Of a stretch of 64,000 nucleotides of DNA, positions 41,713-50,814 are shown piece by piece. How positions within the stretch are numbered: the first letter of the stretch is position 1; the number at the start of each line of letters is the position of its first letter. The notes beneath the pieces were generated by a model. The model made no database searches, had not been told where the DNA came from, and was given only the letters and a program-made list of their open reading frames with translations. Origin of the DNA: Bacillota bacterium (GTDB taxonomy: Bacteria; Bacillota; Clostridia; DSM-8532); assembly GCA_023443745.1 (NCBI GenBank), contig JAEZTB010000008.1, positions 1-64,000 on the forward strand. The letters run 5' to 3'. A program made the translations under genes and the position numbers.

Positions 41713-42615
41713 CTAAATTTTTGACAACATGGCAGGCCCCACTAAAGCTGAATATCTTGCACTGTTGGAAAGCTTGATCCCGCAAATTCCTACAATAACA
41801 TCGTTTATTTCTTTAAACGTTCCTTCTCTGCCTATTCGTAGATGATCCGGACGGAAGCCGGTCAACATGCCATTCTCTCTTCCGATGGATTTGAATGGAA
41901 TAAGATGGATGCGTTTAAGCCATGAGCTCTCACCGCCTTGATCCAACTGTTCATATACTCCTATGTTATTGGTAATAACCGAGGCATAAATCTCGGGCGG
42001 CAGGATGGTTTTTACCGAATCAGCCTCCACCACCATGACCGGATAGCCCGTAATAGGGTCAACCAGTGAATTTCCGGTATCCACCAGGGCATTAATCCGG
42101 ACCGACTTGTCACCAAGCCTGATATGTACCGGAATAATAGAACCCTCCCTCAGGGATTTGCCCGATAGTATTCTTCCTATAGGCCTTACCAGCGCGATAC
42201 ACAAACCTGCTGAAAACAGAAAAGCCTTTAGGGTACCCTGGGGACTGACGTACATGAGGCCCCCATAGGCAACAACTCCACCGTCAAGCACACTTGACAA
42301 CGCGAAGGTGCACCCGGCAAGCAAAAATGCGGAGAGCAGCATCATCCCCCAGCGCCTGAGAAATTCTGATGTGGTCCTGATCTTAAAGGCTATCATGACC
42401 ATCAGCACTGAAACGGCTATTTTCGTAACCGAGGAGGTCAATATAACCGTGTTGGGGAACGCAATAGCCAGAACCGCATATAATGCCCCTATAGAGGCTG
42501 CAAGTGCGGTTTTGAAAACCTTGAGCCCACACCCGGATATGGCGCTGGTAAGCTTAAGAATGAAGCAATTAGCCAGCAAGTTTTCAAAAAACAAGAGATC
42601 CGCATATACAACCAC
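41713..42615 (-). CDS. spoIIGA: Sigma-E processing peptidase SpoIIGA
   Basis: Membrane-bound aspartic protease that removes the SigE pro-sequence on signal from the forespore. Five N-terminal membrane helices (VVVYADLLFFENLLANCFIL onwards to about residue 150), then a cytoplasmic protease domain with the catalytic motif INALVDTGNSLVDP and a C-terminal IVGICG-type strand. Start is taken as GTG at 42615 following GGGAG, matching the family's N-terminus; the longer frame to 42687 would include the candidate promoter. Confidence 0.93.
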   Translation of the reverse strand: MVVYADLLFFENLLANCFILKLTSAISGCGLKVFKTALAASIGALYAVLAIAFPNTVILTSSVTKIAVSVLMVMIAFKIRTTSEFLRRWGMMLLSAFLLAGCTFALSSVLDGGVVAYGGLMYVSPQGTLKAFLFSAGLCIALVRPIGRILSGKSLREGSIIPVHIRLGDKSVRINALVDTGNSLVDPITGYPVMVVEADSVKTILPPEIYASVITNNIGVYEQLDQGGESSWLKRIHLIPFKSIGRENGMLTGFRPDHLRIGREGTFKEINDVIVGICGIKLSNSARYSALVGPAMLSKI

Positions 42616-42652
42616 CCTATATCTCCCTTCACTTTTCTGTGTTCCATTTAAA

Positions 42653-42687
42653 CTTATATGAGGAAGTATCACTTTTATGATAGTCAA
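42653..42687 (-). promoter_or_regulatory. Candidate spoIIGA promoter with long spacer
   Basis: Minus strand: TTGACT at 42682-42687, then TATAAG at 42653-42658 (23-bp spacer) or ATATAA one base closer (22 bp). The Bacillus spoIIG promoter is also sigma-A-type with an overlong spacer and depends on Spo0A. No perfect 0A box (TGTCGAA) was seen. Confidence 0.4.
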
Positions 42688-42881
42688 CCCATGAAAAAGA
42701 TAAGCCTATTATAAAAGGGTTGACGTGTGTTTTATGTCAAATAACGTTATAGCCCGTAAAAATGTTGTCGCCTTTCCCGTAACCCTTTTGTACGAAGCCT
42801 TTTAGTCTCTCCGATTTCCCGTAACACCCATCATGTGCCTCGAATAGAATAGGAGTGTATTCATCTGCTGGAGTGGGTTTT

Positions 42882-44711
42882 ATGTCCGGAATAGCCGGTA
42901 TGGTTAATCCGTATGAGAATATTCAGCTTAAAAGCGTAAACATATGTGCCATGTCCGATGCTATCCGTACCAGGGGCCCAAACGGTGCAGGGCACTTTCT
43001 TTCACCTCATGCAGCCTTTTTGAGACGGGTAGGCTCGGAAAGTCTTATAAACGGAGGACCTTCTGTTACTGAAATTACTTTTGAAGGAAAAACCTATATC
43101 ATAACCCTGGACGGTATTCTTTATAACCAGAACGAGCTCTTGTCGGAGCTTGAAGCCTTGGGTTGCCGATGTTCCGACTCCTCTTGTTCAGAGCTCTTAA
43201 TATATGCTTATGCCAAATGGCAGCAAGCCTTTCTTGAGAAGCTAAACGGTATTTTTGCTTTCGCACTTCTGATATTGGAGGATGACACCCTGATTCTTGC
43301 ACGTGATCAGTTGGGTGCAAAACCTCTGTTCTATGGTATGTCAGGCAGAACCATGCTTTTTGCATCGGAGATTCAGGGTATCACCCATAATCCTATTTTT
43401 AATACCACAATGAACCTGGAGGGATTATCGGAGCTGATTTGCCTCAGTCCGCGGCATACACCTGGAAGTGCTATAATCAAAGGTATTAGTGAGATCAGAC
43501 CCGGCCACTTTTTACATTATTCACGGGAGGGCATCAGACATATACGCTACTGGAAGCTGGAAAAACAAGCCCATGAGGACGATTTGGGAAAGACCCTGGA
43601 AACAGTTCGAGAGCTTGTTATTGACTCTGTAAAGCGGCAAATGCAATCTTCGACGCCTTTGTGCGGTCTATTGTCCGGAGGGCTCTATTCAAGCCTGATA
43701 ACTGCCATTGTGGCTGATAACCCGTCCCTCCTCCACAGTAATATCTTCAACACCTGGTCAGTTGATTTTGAAAAAAACAACCGCTATATTCATCAGAGAT
43801 CCTTAAGCGGAGACACCGACACACCCTGGGTGCGCTGGGTCTGTCGCAGAGCCGGCACCCGCCATCACTACATCATCCTTTCGTCCAGTGATCTCTTGGA
43901 TTCCCTACTTGATGCCTCTGAAGCACGTGGTATTCCGGGCATGCCGGATTACGACAGCTCGCTTCTGCTCCTTTGCCGTGAAATTCGAAAGGATTTTTGC
44001 ATTATGCTTTCAGGGGACTGTTCAGACGAGGTCTTTGGAGCAAACACCCGGAATTCGGAGCATTTCGCTTCCGGAAAGAAGCGCTTGCCCTGGACATCCA
44101 ATGTGGCCGAAAAAATATCTATTTTCAAGAATGATCTTATTGACCTTATCAAACCCTATGAGTTTATTGAAAAATGCTATGAGGAAGCTCTGGCGGAATA
44201 CCCGAAGTTCGTAACCGATACCAAACGGCTTAAAAAAGAAAACGAGGCTCAGTGGTTCAGCCTCTATTGGAATCTTCCCTGCCTTTTGGAAAGGCTTGAT
44301 CGTATGAGCATGGCTTTTGGTTTGGAGGCCAGAGTACCTTTTTGCGATGTGAGGCTGATCGAATACTTCTGGAACATTCCTCAAGAACTGAAGAGGCTTA
44401 ATAACAGGGATAGAGGTTTATTAAGAGAGGCCATGCGAGGCTATTTGCCCTCCGATATTCTCGAGAGAAAAAAGAGCCCCTACCCCCATTCACTGGATCC
44501 CGATTATGAAGCCAAAATCAAAAATTTACTGTTTGAGACAGTCCTGGATCCGGGTTCGCCGGTTAAAAATCTCTTGAATCTCAAAACACTTGAGAGCATG
44601 ATGAAACAGCAACAAGACCTCAACAAGCGTTATACGTCGAGGTCCCAGCTTTATGGATGGATTATTCAGCTTAATCATTTTATGAGTCTAAACGGCATTA
44701 CATCGCTTTAA
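42882..44711 (+). CDS. Degenerate class II asparagine synthetase (AsnB-like)
   Basis: Two-domain AsnB homologue of about 609 residues. The N-terminal glutaminase-like domain starts MSGIAGMVNPY, so the catalytic Cys2 is Ser (codon TCC); the usual NGEIYN is DGILYN (Asp77) and the SDTE-type motif reads SCSE. In the synthetase domain the PP-loop is LLSGGLYSSL (Tyr269 replacing the usual Asp), and SGDCSDEVFGA replaces SGDGADELFGG, while RLDRMSMAFGLEARVPF and the C-terminal RKKSPYP are kept. Glutamine-dependent asparagine synthesis is therefore unlikely; ammonia use, another amidation, or a non-catalytic role are options. Start 42882 follows GGAGTGGG. Divergent from spoIIGA; overlaps ispG's 3' end by 14 bp. 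Confidence 0.83.
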   Translation: MSGIAGMVNPYENIQLKSVNICAMSDAIRTRGPNGAGHFLSPHAAFLRRVGSESLINGGPSVTEITFEGKTYIITLDGILYNQNELLSELEALGCRCSDSSCSELLIYAYAKWQQAFLEKLNGIFAFALLILEDDTLILARDQLGAKPLFYGMSGRTMLFASEIQGITHNPIFNTTMNLEGLSELICLSPRHTPGSAIIKGISEIRPGHFLHYSREGIRHIRYWKLEKQAHEDDLGKTLETVRELVIDSVKRQMQSSTPLCGLLSGGLYSSLITAIVADNPSLLHSNIFNTWSVDFEKNNRYIHQRSLSGDTDTPWVRWVCRRAGTRHHYIILSSSDLLDSLLDASEARGIPGMPDYDSSLLLLCREIRKDFCIMLSGDCSDEVFGANTRNSEHFASGKKRLPWTSNVAEKISIFKNDLIDLIKPYEFIEKCYEEALAEYPKFVTDTKRLKKENEAQWFSLYWNLPCLLERLDRMSMAFGLEARVPFCDVRLIEYFWNIPQELKRLNNRDRGLLREAMRGYLPSDILERKKSPYPHSLDPDYEAKIKNLLFETVLDPGSPVKNLLNLKTLESMMKQQQDLNKRYTSRSQLYGWIIQLNHFMSLNGITSL

Positions 44712-45756
44712 TCTCTTCCAGCAAGGCCTCTACGATTTGATTTTCGGGAACCTTACGCAGAATCTCGCCCTTTTTAAAGATAACTGCCGAATCCTTTCCC
44801 CCTGCTATTCCGATATCAGCTTCCCGGGCTTCTCCCGGTCCGTTGACCACGCAGCCCATTACCGCTACCTTTATGGGCTTATCGCAGTTCTCTAAAGCCT
44901 TTTCGACTTCCTCAGCAATTTTGATGAGGTTAATTTGAGTGCGTCCGCAGGTAGGACAGGACACAAATACGACACCTTTTTTATTGAGGCCGCACGCTTT
45001 TAAAATCTCTTTTCCGGCTTTTACCTCTTCCACCGGGTCCCCTGTTAAAGAAACCCGTATGGTATCCCCAATGCCTGAAAGAAGTATAGCTCCTATACCA
45101 ACCGCTGATTTAATGGTACCGCGATAGAGAGTTCCTGCCTCGGTTATGCCAATATGAAGGGGATAATCCGTTCTTTCTGCCAGTAACTGATGGGCTTTAA
45201 GAGCCATCCTTACATCGGATGATTTAATGGAAATGACTGTGTCATAAAAATTCAGATCCTCTAATATACGGACATGGCCAAGAGCGCTTTCCACAAGGGC
45301 TTCAGCCGTAACATGACCATATTTTTGGAGAAGCTCCTTTTCAAGGGAGCCGCTGTTAACTCCGATGCGCAGCGCAATACCTTTACTTTGAGCCATGGCT
45401 ACTACTTCTTTGACACGCTCTCTTGAACCGATATTCCCCGGATTGATGCGTATTTTGTCAGCACCGTTCTCCATAGACTTTAAAGCGAGCTTATAATCAA
45501 AGTGTATATCAGCCACCAGCGGTATTGTGATTTGCTTTTTGATTTCAGAAACAGCCTGGGCGGCATCCATGTCAGGAACGGCAATCCTTACGATATCGCA
45601 GCCCGCCTCGGTAAGGGCATGGATTTGCTTGACCGTCGCTCCAACATCACTGGTTTTAGTGTTAGTCATGGACTGAATGGTGATGGGGGCATCTCCTCCG
45701 ATAAAAAGATTACCCACCTTTATTTTGCGCGTTTTCCTGCCGGTAATGTTATCCAT
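44698..45756 (-). CDS. ispG: 4-hydroxy-3-methylbut-2-enyl diphosphate synthase
   Basis: IspG/GcpE, the Fe-S enzyme reducing MEcPP to HMBPP in the MEP isoprenoid pathway. N-terminal TIM-barrel (IGGDAPITIQSMTNTKTSDV, DIHFDYKLAL, KIRINPGNIG) and a C-terminal 4Fe-4S domain with cysteines in VSCPTCGRTQ and VAVMGCVVNGPGEARE. 352 residues, complete. Preceded by AGGAGG; last gene of the uppS-cdsA-dxr-rseP-ispG run. Convergent and slightly overlapping with the AsnB-like gene. Confidence 0.97.
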   Translation of the reverse strand: MDNITGRKTRKIKVGNLFIGGDAPITIQSMTNTKTSDVGATVKQIHALTEAGCDIVRIAVPDMDAAQAVSEIKKQITIPLVADIHFDYKLALKSMENGADKIRINPGNIGSRERVKEVVAMAQSKGIALRIGVNSGSLEKELLQKYGHVTAEALVESALGHVRILEDLNFYDTVISIKSSDVRMALKAHQLLAERTDYPLHIGITEAGTLYRGTIKSAVGIGAILLSGIGDTIRVSLTGDPVEEVKAGKEILKACGLNKKGVVFVSCPTCGRTQINLIKIAEEVEKALENCDKPIKVAVMGCVVNGPGEAREADIGIAGGKDSAVIFKKGEILRKVPENQIVEALLEEIKAM

Positions 45757-45768
45757 CTTCTCTGCCTC

Positions 45769-47064
45769 CTAAAGCAACCATCTTGGAATATCATTGAACA
45801 ATGTGGCAATGAGGACAAAAATGAGGAGAACAAACCCCACCATGGATATCATACCGACTTTTTCCTGGGGCAGGGGCTTACCCCTGATTTTTTCGATGAG
45901 AAGAATGAGCAGCATGCTGCCATCCAGCGCAGGGAAAGGAATCAAATTCATAATACCTAGATTAATGCTGATAAAAGAGCAAAGATAAATGAGATTGAGG
46001 ATGATGTCACTGACAGGTTGCTTGGTCTCCACAACACTTCCCACTGTGCCTATAATCCCCACAGGACCTGATAATTCTTTAAAGGACACAGTTCCGTTAA
46101 ACAGCCACTTCAATGAAATGAGTACGTTTCTGATTGTGGATACCGAATAACGGTATGAGGCCTTTAGCACCTCTCCAAAGGTGCCCTTCTTATGTTCCAG
46201 ATTCACTCCCAATGTATATTGGAAATCAGAAAAAGGCTGGATATTATCAAAGGTCGTGATTTTCCCGTCTCTATCGACCGTAATTTTCAAAGGCTCGGAT
46301 TTGTTGGGCCGTGTAACATTAAGGTAAGTAATAATCTCCTGGGTATTTTTGACCTCTGTGTCGTCCAGCTTGATAATCTTATCTCCGCGCTTGATACCGG
46401 CTTTCTGCAGGGGAGAATCGGTTTCAATCATATCAATAATGTTTGTACCCTCGTTTCCCATTACCTTTGCGGTAAAGCCCAGTCTGAAGCGGGTTTCGGT
46501 TCTTCCCGGAGTAATGATTTTAGTCACTTTCTGGTTGTTGCTGGTATCCAAATAAACAAGTTCCTTATCACGGCCGTCCTCACCATACATGAACACGTTC
46601 AAATCCGCAGCAGGATCGTATATTTTCTTTCCGCCATAGGACAGAAAATGGTCTCCTATCTCCACCCCTGCCTGTTTAAGCGGGGAATTATCCGTCATCT
46701 CTGTCACCTTGTTGGTATAGAAGCCCGTAGGTGTTATAAAGATAATAGCAAAAATAAAGGCAGACAGAATATTCATGAACGGGCCTGCCCCTATAACCAG
46801 GGCGCGCTTTCCAACGGACTGCTTTGAAAAAGCCCGGGCATCGTCGGAGGATTCCTCCTCCCCCTCCATTTTAACGAAACCGCCCATGGGAATGAGCCTT
46901 AAAGAGTAGGTTGTTTCTCCTTTTGTAAAAGAGAAAAGCTTGGGTCCCATGAACATAGAAAATTCCAAAACTTTTATTCCTACAGCTTTTGCTGCTATAA
47001 AATGTCCCAGCTCGTGGATAAGAATAAGAAGACTCAACGCGACGAGCGCTACCAATATACTCAT
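45769..47064 (-). CDS. rseP: RIP site-2 metalloprotease RseP/RasP
   Basis: Zinc intramembrane protease cleaving membrane anti-sigma factors and signal-peptide remnants. The HExxH motif is in ILIHELGHFIAAK (residue about 18-22), the third ligand Asp in the C-terminal NLIPFPALDGS; a PDZ domain occupies the middle (about 190-265, SPLQKAGIKRGDKIIKLDD), with a second partial PDZ-like segment before it. Four membrane helices. Starts one base after the dxr stop codon. Confidence 0.95.
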   Translation of the reverse strand: MSILVALVALSLLILIHELGHFIAAKAVGIKVLEFSMFMGPKLFSFTKGETTYSLRLIPMGGFVKMEGEEESSDDARAFSKQSVGKRALVIGAGPFMNILSAFIFAIIFITPTGFYTNKVTEMTDNSPLKQAGVEIGDHFLSYGGKKIYDPAADLNVFMYGEDGRDKELVYLDTSNNQKVTKIITPGRTETRFRLGFTAKVMGNEGTNIIDMIETDSPLQKAGIKRGDKIIKLDDTEVKNTQEIITYLNVTRPNKSEPLKITVDRDGKITTFDNIQPFSDFQYTLGVNLEHKKGTFGEVLKASYRYSVSTIRNVLISLKWLFNGTVSFKELSGPVGIIGTVGSVVETKQPVSDIILNLIYLCSFISINLGIMNLIPFPALDGSMLLILLIEKIRGKPLPQEKVGMISMVGFVLLIFVLIATLFNDIPRWLL

Positions 47065-48219
47065 TTAAATACCCCCGTTAACAATGTTCCAGGCCATTTC
47101 TCGTGAAGCCCGGTCAGTATCTATTATATCGTTAAGTACAGGCTTGCTATTCACCAAATGCGCATTCATGACATGCTCAACAAGGTAGGCGATTTCAGGG
47201 AAGGTTATTTTACCTTTTAAGAAGAGCTCGACAGCAACCTCATTAGCCGCATTCATGGCACAGGGCATTGTACCCCCGATTTTAGCTGCGTCATAAGCCA
47301 GCCTCAAAGCTTTAAAGGTGCCGAAATCAGGCTTTTCAAATGTGAGCTGTGTCAATTGGGTAAAGTCAACCCTCTTAAATTGATTGTCATACCTTTGGGG
47401 CCAGGTCAGAGCAAGCTGGATGGGAATACGCATGTCCGAAGCCCCAAGCTGAGCCATAACAGATCCGTCACGATAATTGACCATGGAATGGATGATACTT
47501 TGTGGATGCACCACCACTTCAATTTTTTCTACCGGCATATTGAAAAGCCACATGGCTTCTATCACTTCAAGGCCTTTATTCATCAGAGTTGAAGAATCAA
47601 TGGTGATTTTGCTTCCCATGGACCAGTTTGGATGCTTCAGCGCCTGCTCCAAGGTTACATGCTTAAGGCGCTCTGGCGTATAGCCCCGGAAAGGCCCTCC
47701 TGATGCGGTAAGAATGAGGCTTGAAACATCCTCTGTTCTATTGCCAGCAAGGCACTGGAAAATGGCAGAATGCTCACTGTCGACTGGAAGAAGTGAAACA
47801 CCCTTTTTCCTAATGGCTTGCATAACAAGAGCACCTGCAGTAACCAAGGTTTCTTTATTGGAAAGGGCAATATTCTTTCCAGCCTCAATAGCAGTCATGG
47901 TAGGTAAAAGACCGGCAATACCCACTACAGAGGTCAGCACGGTATCGGCATCAGGGTGCACAACCGCTTCTAAAACCCCTTGCAGGCCTTTTAGCACTTT
48001 TGTTCCGGTATCCCTTACAGCTATGCTTAAAAGCTCTGCAGCCTGTTCATTAAAGAGTGCGGCAACCTTGGGTCGATACTTTCTGATTTGCTCTTCCATG
48101 AGCTTTACATTGGAGTTTGAAATTAATGAAACAACTTCTATTTGAAGATTTTCACATACATCAAGGGCCTGGACGCCTATGGAGCCTGTCGAGCCCAGGA
48201 TGGTAAGCCCTTTTACCAT
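47065..48219 (-). CDS. dxr: 1-deoxy-D-xylulose-5-phosphate reductoisomerase
   Basis: NADPH-dependent second enzyme of the MEP pathway (DXP to MEP). NADPH site LTILGSTGSIGVQALDV; GIAGLLPTMTAIEAGKNIALSNKETLVTAG; metal/substrate residues in PVDSEHSAIFQCL, LTASGGPFRGY and ALKHPNWSMGSKITIDSSTLMNKGLEVIEAM. 384 residues, full length. The RBS is only moderate (GAAAGG). Confidence 0.97.
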   Translation of the reverse strand: MVKGLTILGSTGSIGVQALDVCENLQIEVVSLISNSNVKLMEEQIRKYRPKVAALFNEQAAELLSIAVRDTGTKVLKGLQGVLEAVVHPDADTVLTSVVGIAGLLPTMTAIEAGKNIALSNKETLVTAGALVMQAIRKKGVSLLPVDSEHSAIFQCLAGNRTEDVSSLILTASGGPFRGYTPERLKHVTLEQALKHPNWSMGSKITIDSSTLMNKGLEVIEAMWLFNMPVEKIEVVVHPQSIIHSMVNYRDGSVMAQLGASDMRIPIQLALTWPQRYDNQFKRVDFTQLTQLTFEKPDFGTFKALRLAYDAAKIGGTMPCAMNAANEVAVELFLKGKITFPEIAYLVEHVMNAHLVNSKPVLNDIIDTDRASREMAWNIVNGGI

Positions 48220-48283
48220 GTTAAAACAACCTTTCTCTTATGATGCGTAGTAAACTGATTTAATTGTTATCTGAGCATCATGT

Positions 48284-49138
48284 TCATAAGAATAGACTAA
48301 CGTAAATGTAGATCATTGGCGCAACAAACAGAACGCTGTCCGCTCTGTCCATAATACCGCCATGGCCAGGAATAAGCTTGCCAAAATCCTTTATACCCGT
48401 GTTGCGTTTTATGGCGGAGGCAGCCCAATCCCCTAATTGGGAGACCACCCCGCAGAGAATTCCCATAATGGCAAAATGGTAAAGAGGGATAGCCTCTGCT
48501 CCTGCCCGGTTCATGATAACAACACCATAAAGCATCATGGTAAGCATGCACCCAATAGCGCCGCCAATGGAGCCTTCTACTGTTTTTTTGGGACTGATAT
48601 GCGGGATAATCTTTGTTTTTCCCAAAGTAACGCCAGTAAAATAAGCAAAAATGTCGGTGACAGTTGAGCCTATCAGTACAAGCCAGATATACTCAAAACC
48701 TCGATCCAGATTCCGAGTCATAACAGCAAAGGAAAGAAGAAACGGAATATACATAATGCCAAATAAGGTATATGCCATGTCCTCCATTCGGCAACGTCCG
48801 TTTTCAAAGATAATCCTGCAGAAAAAGTAAACAATAAGCAGAAACAGCAAAGCATTCAGGTATTCCATGGCAAAAACCTTGGCAAGTATCTGGGAAAGAA
48901 CCGGAGACACCTGAACAGGAAGAGTAGAGCCATAGGCCTTACCCACTATAGCCACGGCTGCAATAATGCTGACCGGTAAATCCACATGTATATTTTTCTG
49001 CTTCATGGCCTTTGAGAATTCATATAAGCCTATAACGCTAGCCGCCATGACTGTGACAGCCAGGACATAGGGCGGGAGGAGTACCAGGCCTATCAAGACT
49101 GTCGCAGCAATAACACCGCTGATAGTTCTGATTAGCAT
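48284..49138 (-). CDS. cdsA: Phosphatidate cytidylyltransferase
   Basis: Membrane enzyme making CDP-diacylglycerol from phosphatidate and CTP. About eight helices; the signature lies at the C-terminus (GVVSQLGDWAASAIKRNTGIKDFGKLIPGHGGIMDRADS, positions about 225-268). 284 residues. Overlaps uppS by 7 bp and has GGAGG before its start. Confidence 0.96.
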   Translation of the reverse strand: MLIRTISGVIAATVLIGLVLLPPYVLAVTVMAASVIGLYEFSKAMKQKNIHVDLPVSIIAAVAIVGKAYGSTLPVQVSPVLSQILAKVFAMEYLNALLFLLIVYFFCRIIFENGRCRMEDMAYTLFGIMYIPFLLSFAVMTRNLDRGFEYIWLVLIGSTVTDIFAYFTGVTLGKTKIIPHISPKKTVEGSIGGAIGCMLTMMLYGVVIMNRAGAEAIPLYHFAIMGILCGVVSQLGDWAASAIKRNTGIKDFGKLIPGHGGIMDRADSVLFVAPMIYIYVSLFL

Positions 49139-49863
49139 TTTACACCTCCAAATCGTCTCTGCCTTCCTTGATAAGAAAGAATTGCTTCTCTTAGGTGGCT
49201 TTCCTTAAAATCAGGCCAAAGAACATCACAAAAGAAGAACTCTGAATAGCTGCACTGCCAGATCAGAAAATTACTGATACGCATTTCGCCGCTGGTACGA
49301 ATAAGCAAATCCGGGTCAGGAATGTCACGGGTATAAAGCCTCCTCACGATGGCGTCTTCGTTTACCTCTTCTATTCTGCCCTCTTTTATATCATCCACTA
49401 GATTTGATACGGCATCCACAATTTCCTGACGTCCCCCGTAATTCAGGGCAATAACAAAATCCAAACCGGAAATATGGCTTGTATTTTTCTCAACGCGATC
49501 TATTTCGGTGCGAATCTCGTCAGGAAGTCTTTTTCTATCACCGATAACCTTAATGCGGACATTCTTCCCTTTTAGCTCCTTTTCCGCATTACGGAGATAT
49601 TCCAAAAGGAGATCCAAAAGCTGATTGACTTCTTCCTTTGGCCTCGACCAGTTTTCTGTTGAAAAGGCAAATACCGTTAAGTATTTGACACCCAGTTCAT
49701 AGCAGGCCTCAACTATTTTTTTGAGTGTTCGCGAGCCCTCTCTATGTCCCATACTGCGGGAAAGACCTCTCTTTTTTGCCCACCGGCCATTCCCATCCAT
49801 AATGATTGCAATGTGTTGAGGTATATTTTTCAGATCTATATCTGTTTCTTTCTTAAAAATCAT
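49132..49863 (-). CDS. uppS: Undecaprenyl diphosphate synthase
   Basis: cis-prenyltransferase producing the C55 carrier lipid for wall and polysaccharide synthesis. Catalytic Asp in IAIIMDGNGRWAKKRGL, FAFSTENWSRP, NYGGRQEI and the C-terminal DLLIRTSGEMRISNFLIWQ, ending with the FGG motif. Start at 49863 chosen for its GGGAGAG site; upstream in-frame codons to 49956 add no family residues. First gene of the isoprenoid/lipid run. Confidence 0.96.
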   Translation of the reverse strand: MIFKKETDIDLKNIPQHIAIIMDGNGRWAKKRGLSRSMGHREGSRTLKKIVEACYELGVKYLTVFAFSTENWSRPKEEVNQLLDLLLEYLRNAEKELKGKNVRIKVIGDRKRLPDEIRTEIDRVEKNTSHISGLDFVIALNYGGRQEIVDAVSNLVDDIKEGRIEEVNEDAIVRRLYTRDIPDPDLLIRTSGEMRISNFLIWQCSYSEFFFCDVLWPDFKESHLREAILSYQGRQRRFGGVKC

Positions 49864-49944
49864 TTTCTCTCCCATGCCCTTATTAAGAGTAGGATTTATT
49901 ACACTATCATACCAAAATTCCAGAGAGTTGACCACAAAATTTAA

Positions 49945-49972
49945 AGCACACCTCATTCTTTAGAAGTGTGCT
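49945..49972 (-). terminator. Terminator of the T-box operon
   Basis: Minus strand: AGCACAC, 14-nt loop, GTGTGCT followed by TTAAATTTT. Located 40 bp past the amidohydrolase gene. Confidence 0.6.
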
Positions 49973-50011
49973 CCTGTTAGCCGACCTTTAATCGGATATT
50001 TAACCTGCGAC

Positions 50012-50800
50012 TTATTTTTCACCTATTCCCAACAGCTTGGCTGCATTATGATAGAGAATATCCGCTCTCTCCTGCTCGTTTAGTTCCAATTGGTTAAAAA
50101 CCTCAAGAGCCTCGTCGTGATAAGCGGCAGGATAGTCTGTACCAAAAACAACACGATTCGTTCCATGTTTTCTGATAAGCTTTTTGGCAAAGGCACTATC
50201 CATATACTCAATAGCACTGGAGGTATCAAGGTAAAGATTTTTACCAATCAGGCATTCCATGGCTTCTCTCCATTTTTTATATCCGCCTAAATGGGCTGCA
50301 ATCATGGTCAGTCTTGGAAACTTTTCCAAAACACGAGCAAGCCTATGGGGCGACGAGCTGTCAAGATTCTCGTCGCCTGCGTGTATGAGAATTGGAAGTC
50401 TATTGTCAACGACATCATAAATCCTGTCCATTCTGGAATCGTCTGCATTAAAATGCTGAAAGTCCGGATGGAGCTTTATTCCTTTAAGACCCAATGATAT
50501 GATGCGCTCTAATTCGTCTTCTACATCATCCATATCGGGGTGAAGCGTACCGAAGCCGATGAGCTTTCCGCCTGCATGCTGAGCAACCCAATCATTGATA
50601 TTTTTAACCTGTGAGGCTCTGGTAGCGGTGGAATGGAACACCACATAATCCATGTGGGCTTTTTCTGCGCTTTTTACCAGATCCTCCACTCTGCCTGTAC
50701 CCGACATGTTGATGGTATAATGGTTCCCCACATTGGCCACTGCTTTTTCAGCAACTGCCTCCGGGAAAGCATGAGCATGAAAGTCTATTATTTTTGGCAT
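50012..50800 (-). CDS. Amidohydrolase-family TIM-barrel protein
   Basis: Metal-dependent hydrolase/decarboxylase of the amidohydrolase_2 group, 262 residues. N-terminal metal motif IIDFHAHAFPEA; GIKLHPDFQHFN; LPILIHAGDEN; MIAAHLGGYKKW; and the late VVFGTDYPAAYHDEAL with the catalytic Asp. Substrate unknown. Third gene of the T-box operon, 14 bp after the isomerase-like gene, suggesting a shared pathway. Confidence 0.85.
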   Translation of the reverse strand: MPKIIDFHAHAFPEAVAEKAVANVGNHYTINMSGTGRVEDLVKSAEKAHMDYVVFHSTATRASQVKNINDWVAQHAGGKLIGFGTLHPDMDDVEDELERIISLGLKGIKLHPDFQHFNADDSRMDRIYDVVDNRLPILIHAGDENLDSSSPHRLARVLEKFPRLTMIAAHLGGYKKWREAMECLIGKNLYLDTSSAIEYMDSAFAKKLIRKHGTNRVVFGTDYPAAYHDEALEVFNQLELNEQERADILYHNAAKLLGIGEK

Positions 50801-50814
50801 TGATTATCTCTTCC

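Noticed and set aside
46192..46827. 211-codon plus-strand frame
   Set aside because: Antisense shadow of rseP without a start signal.
49968..49980. GTGCTCCTGTTAG shared with 11160-11172
   Set aside because: Only 13 bp, in unrelated hairpin contexts; could be chance.
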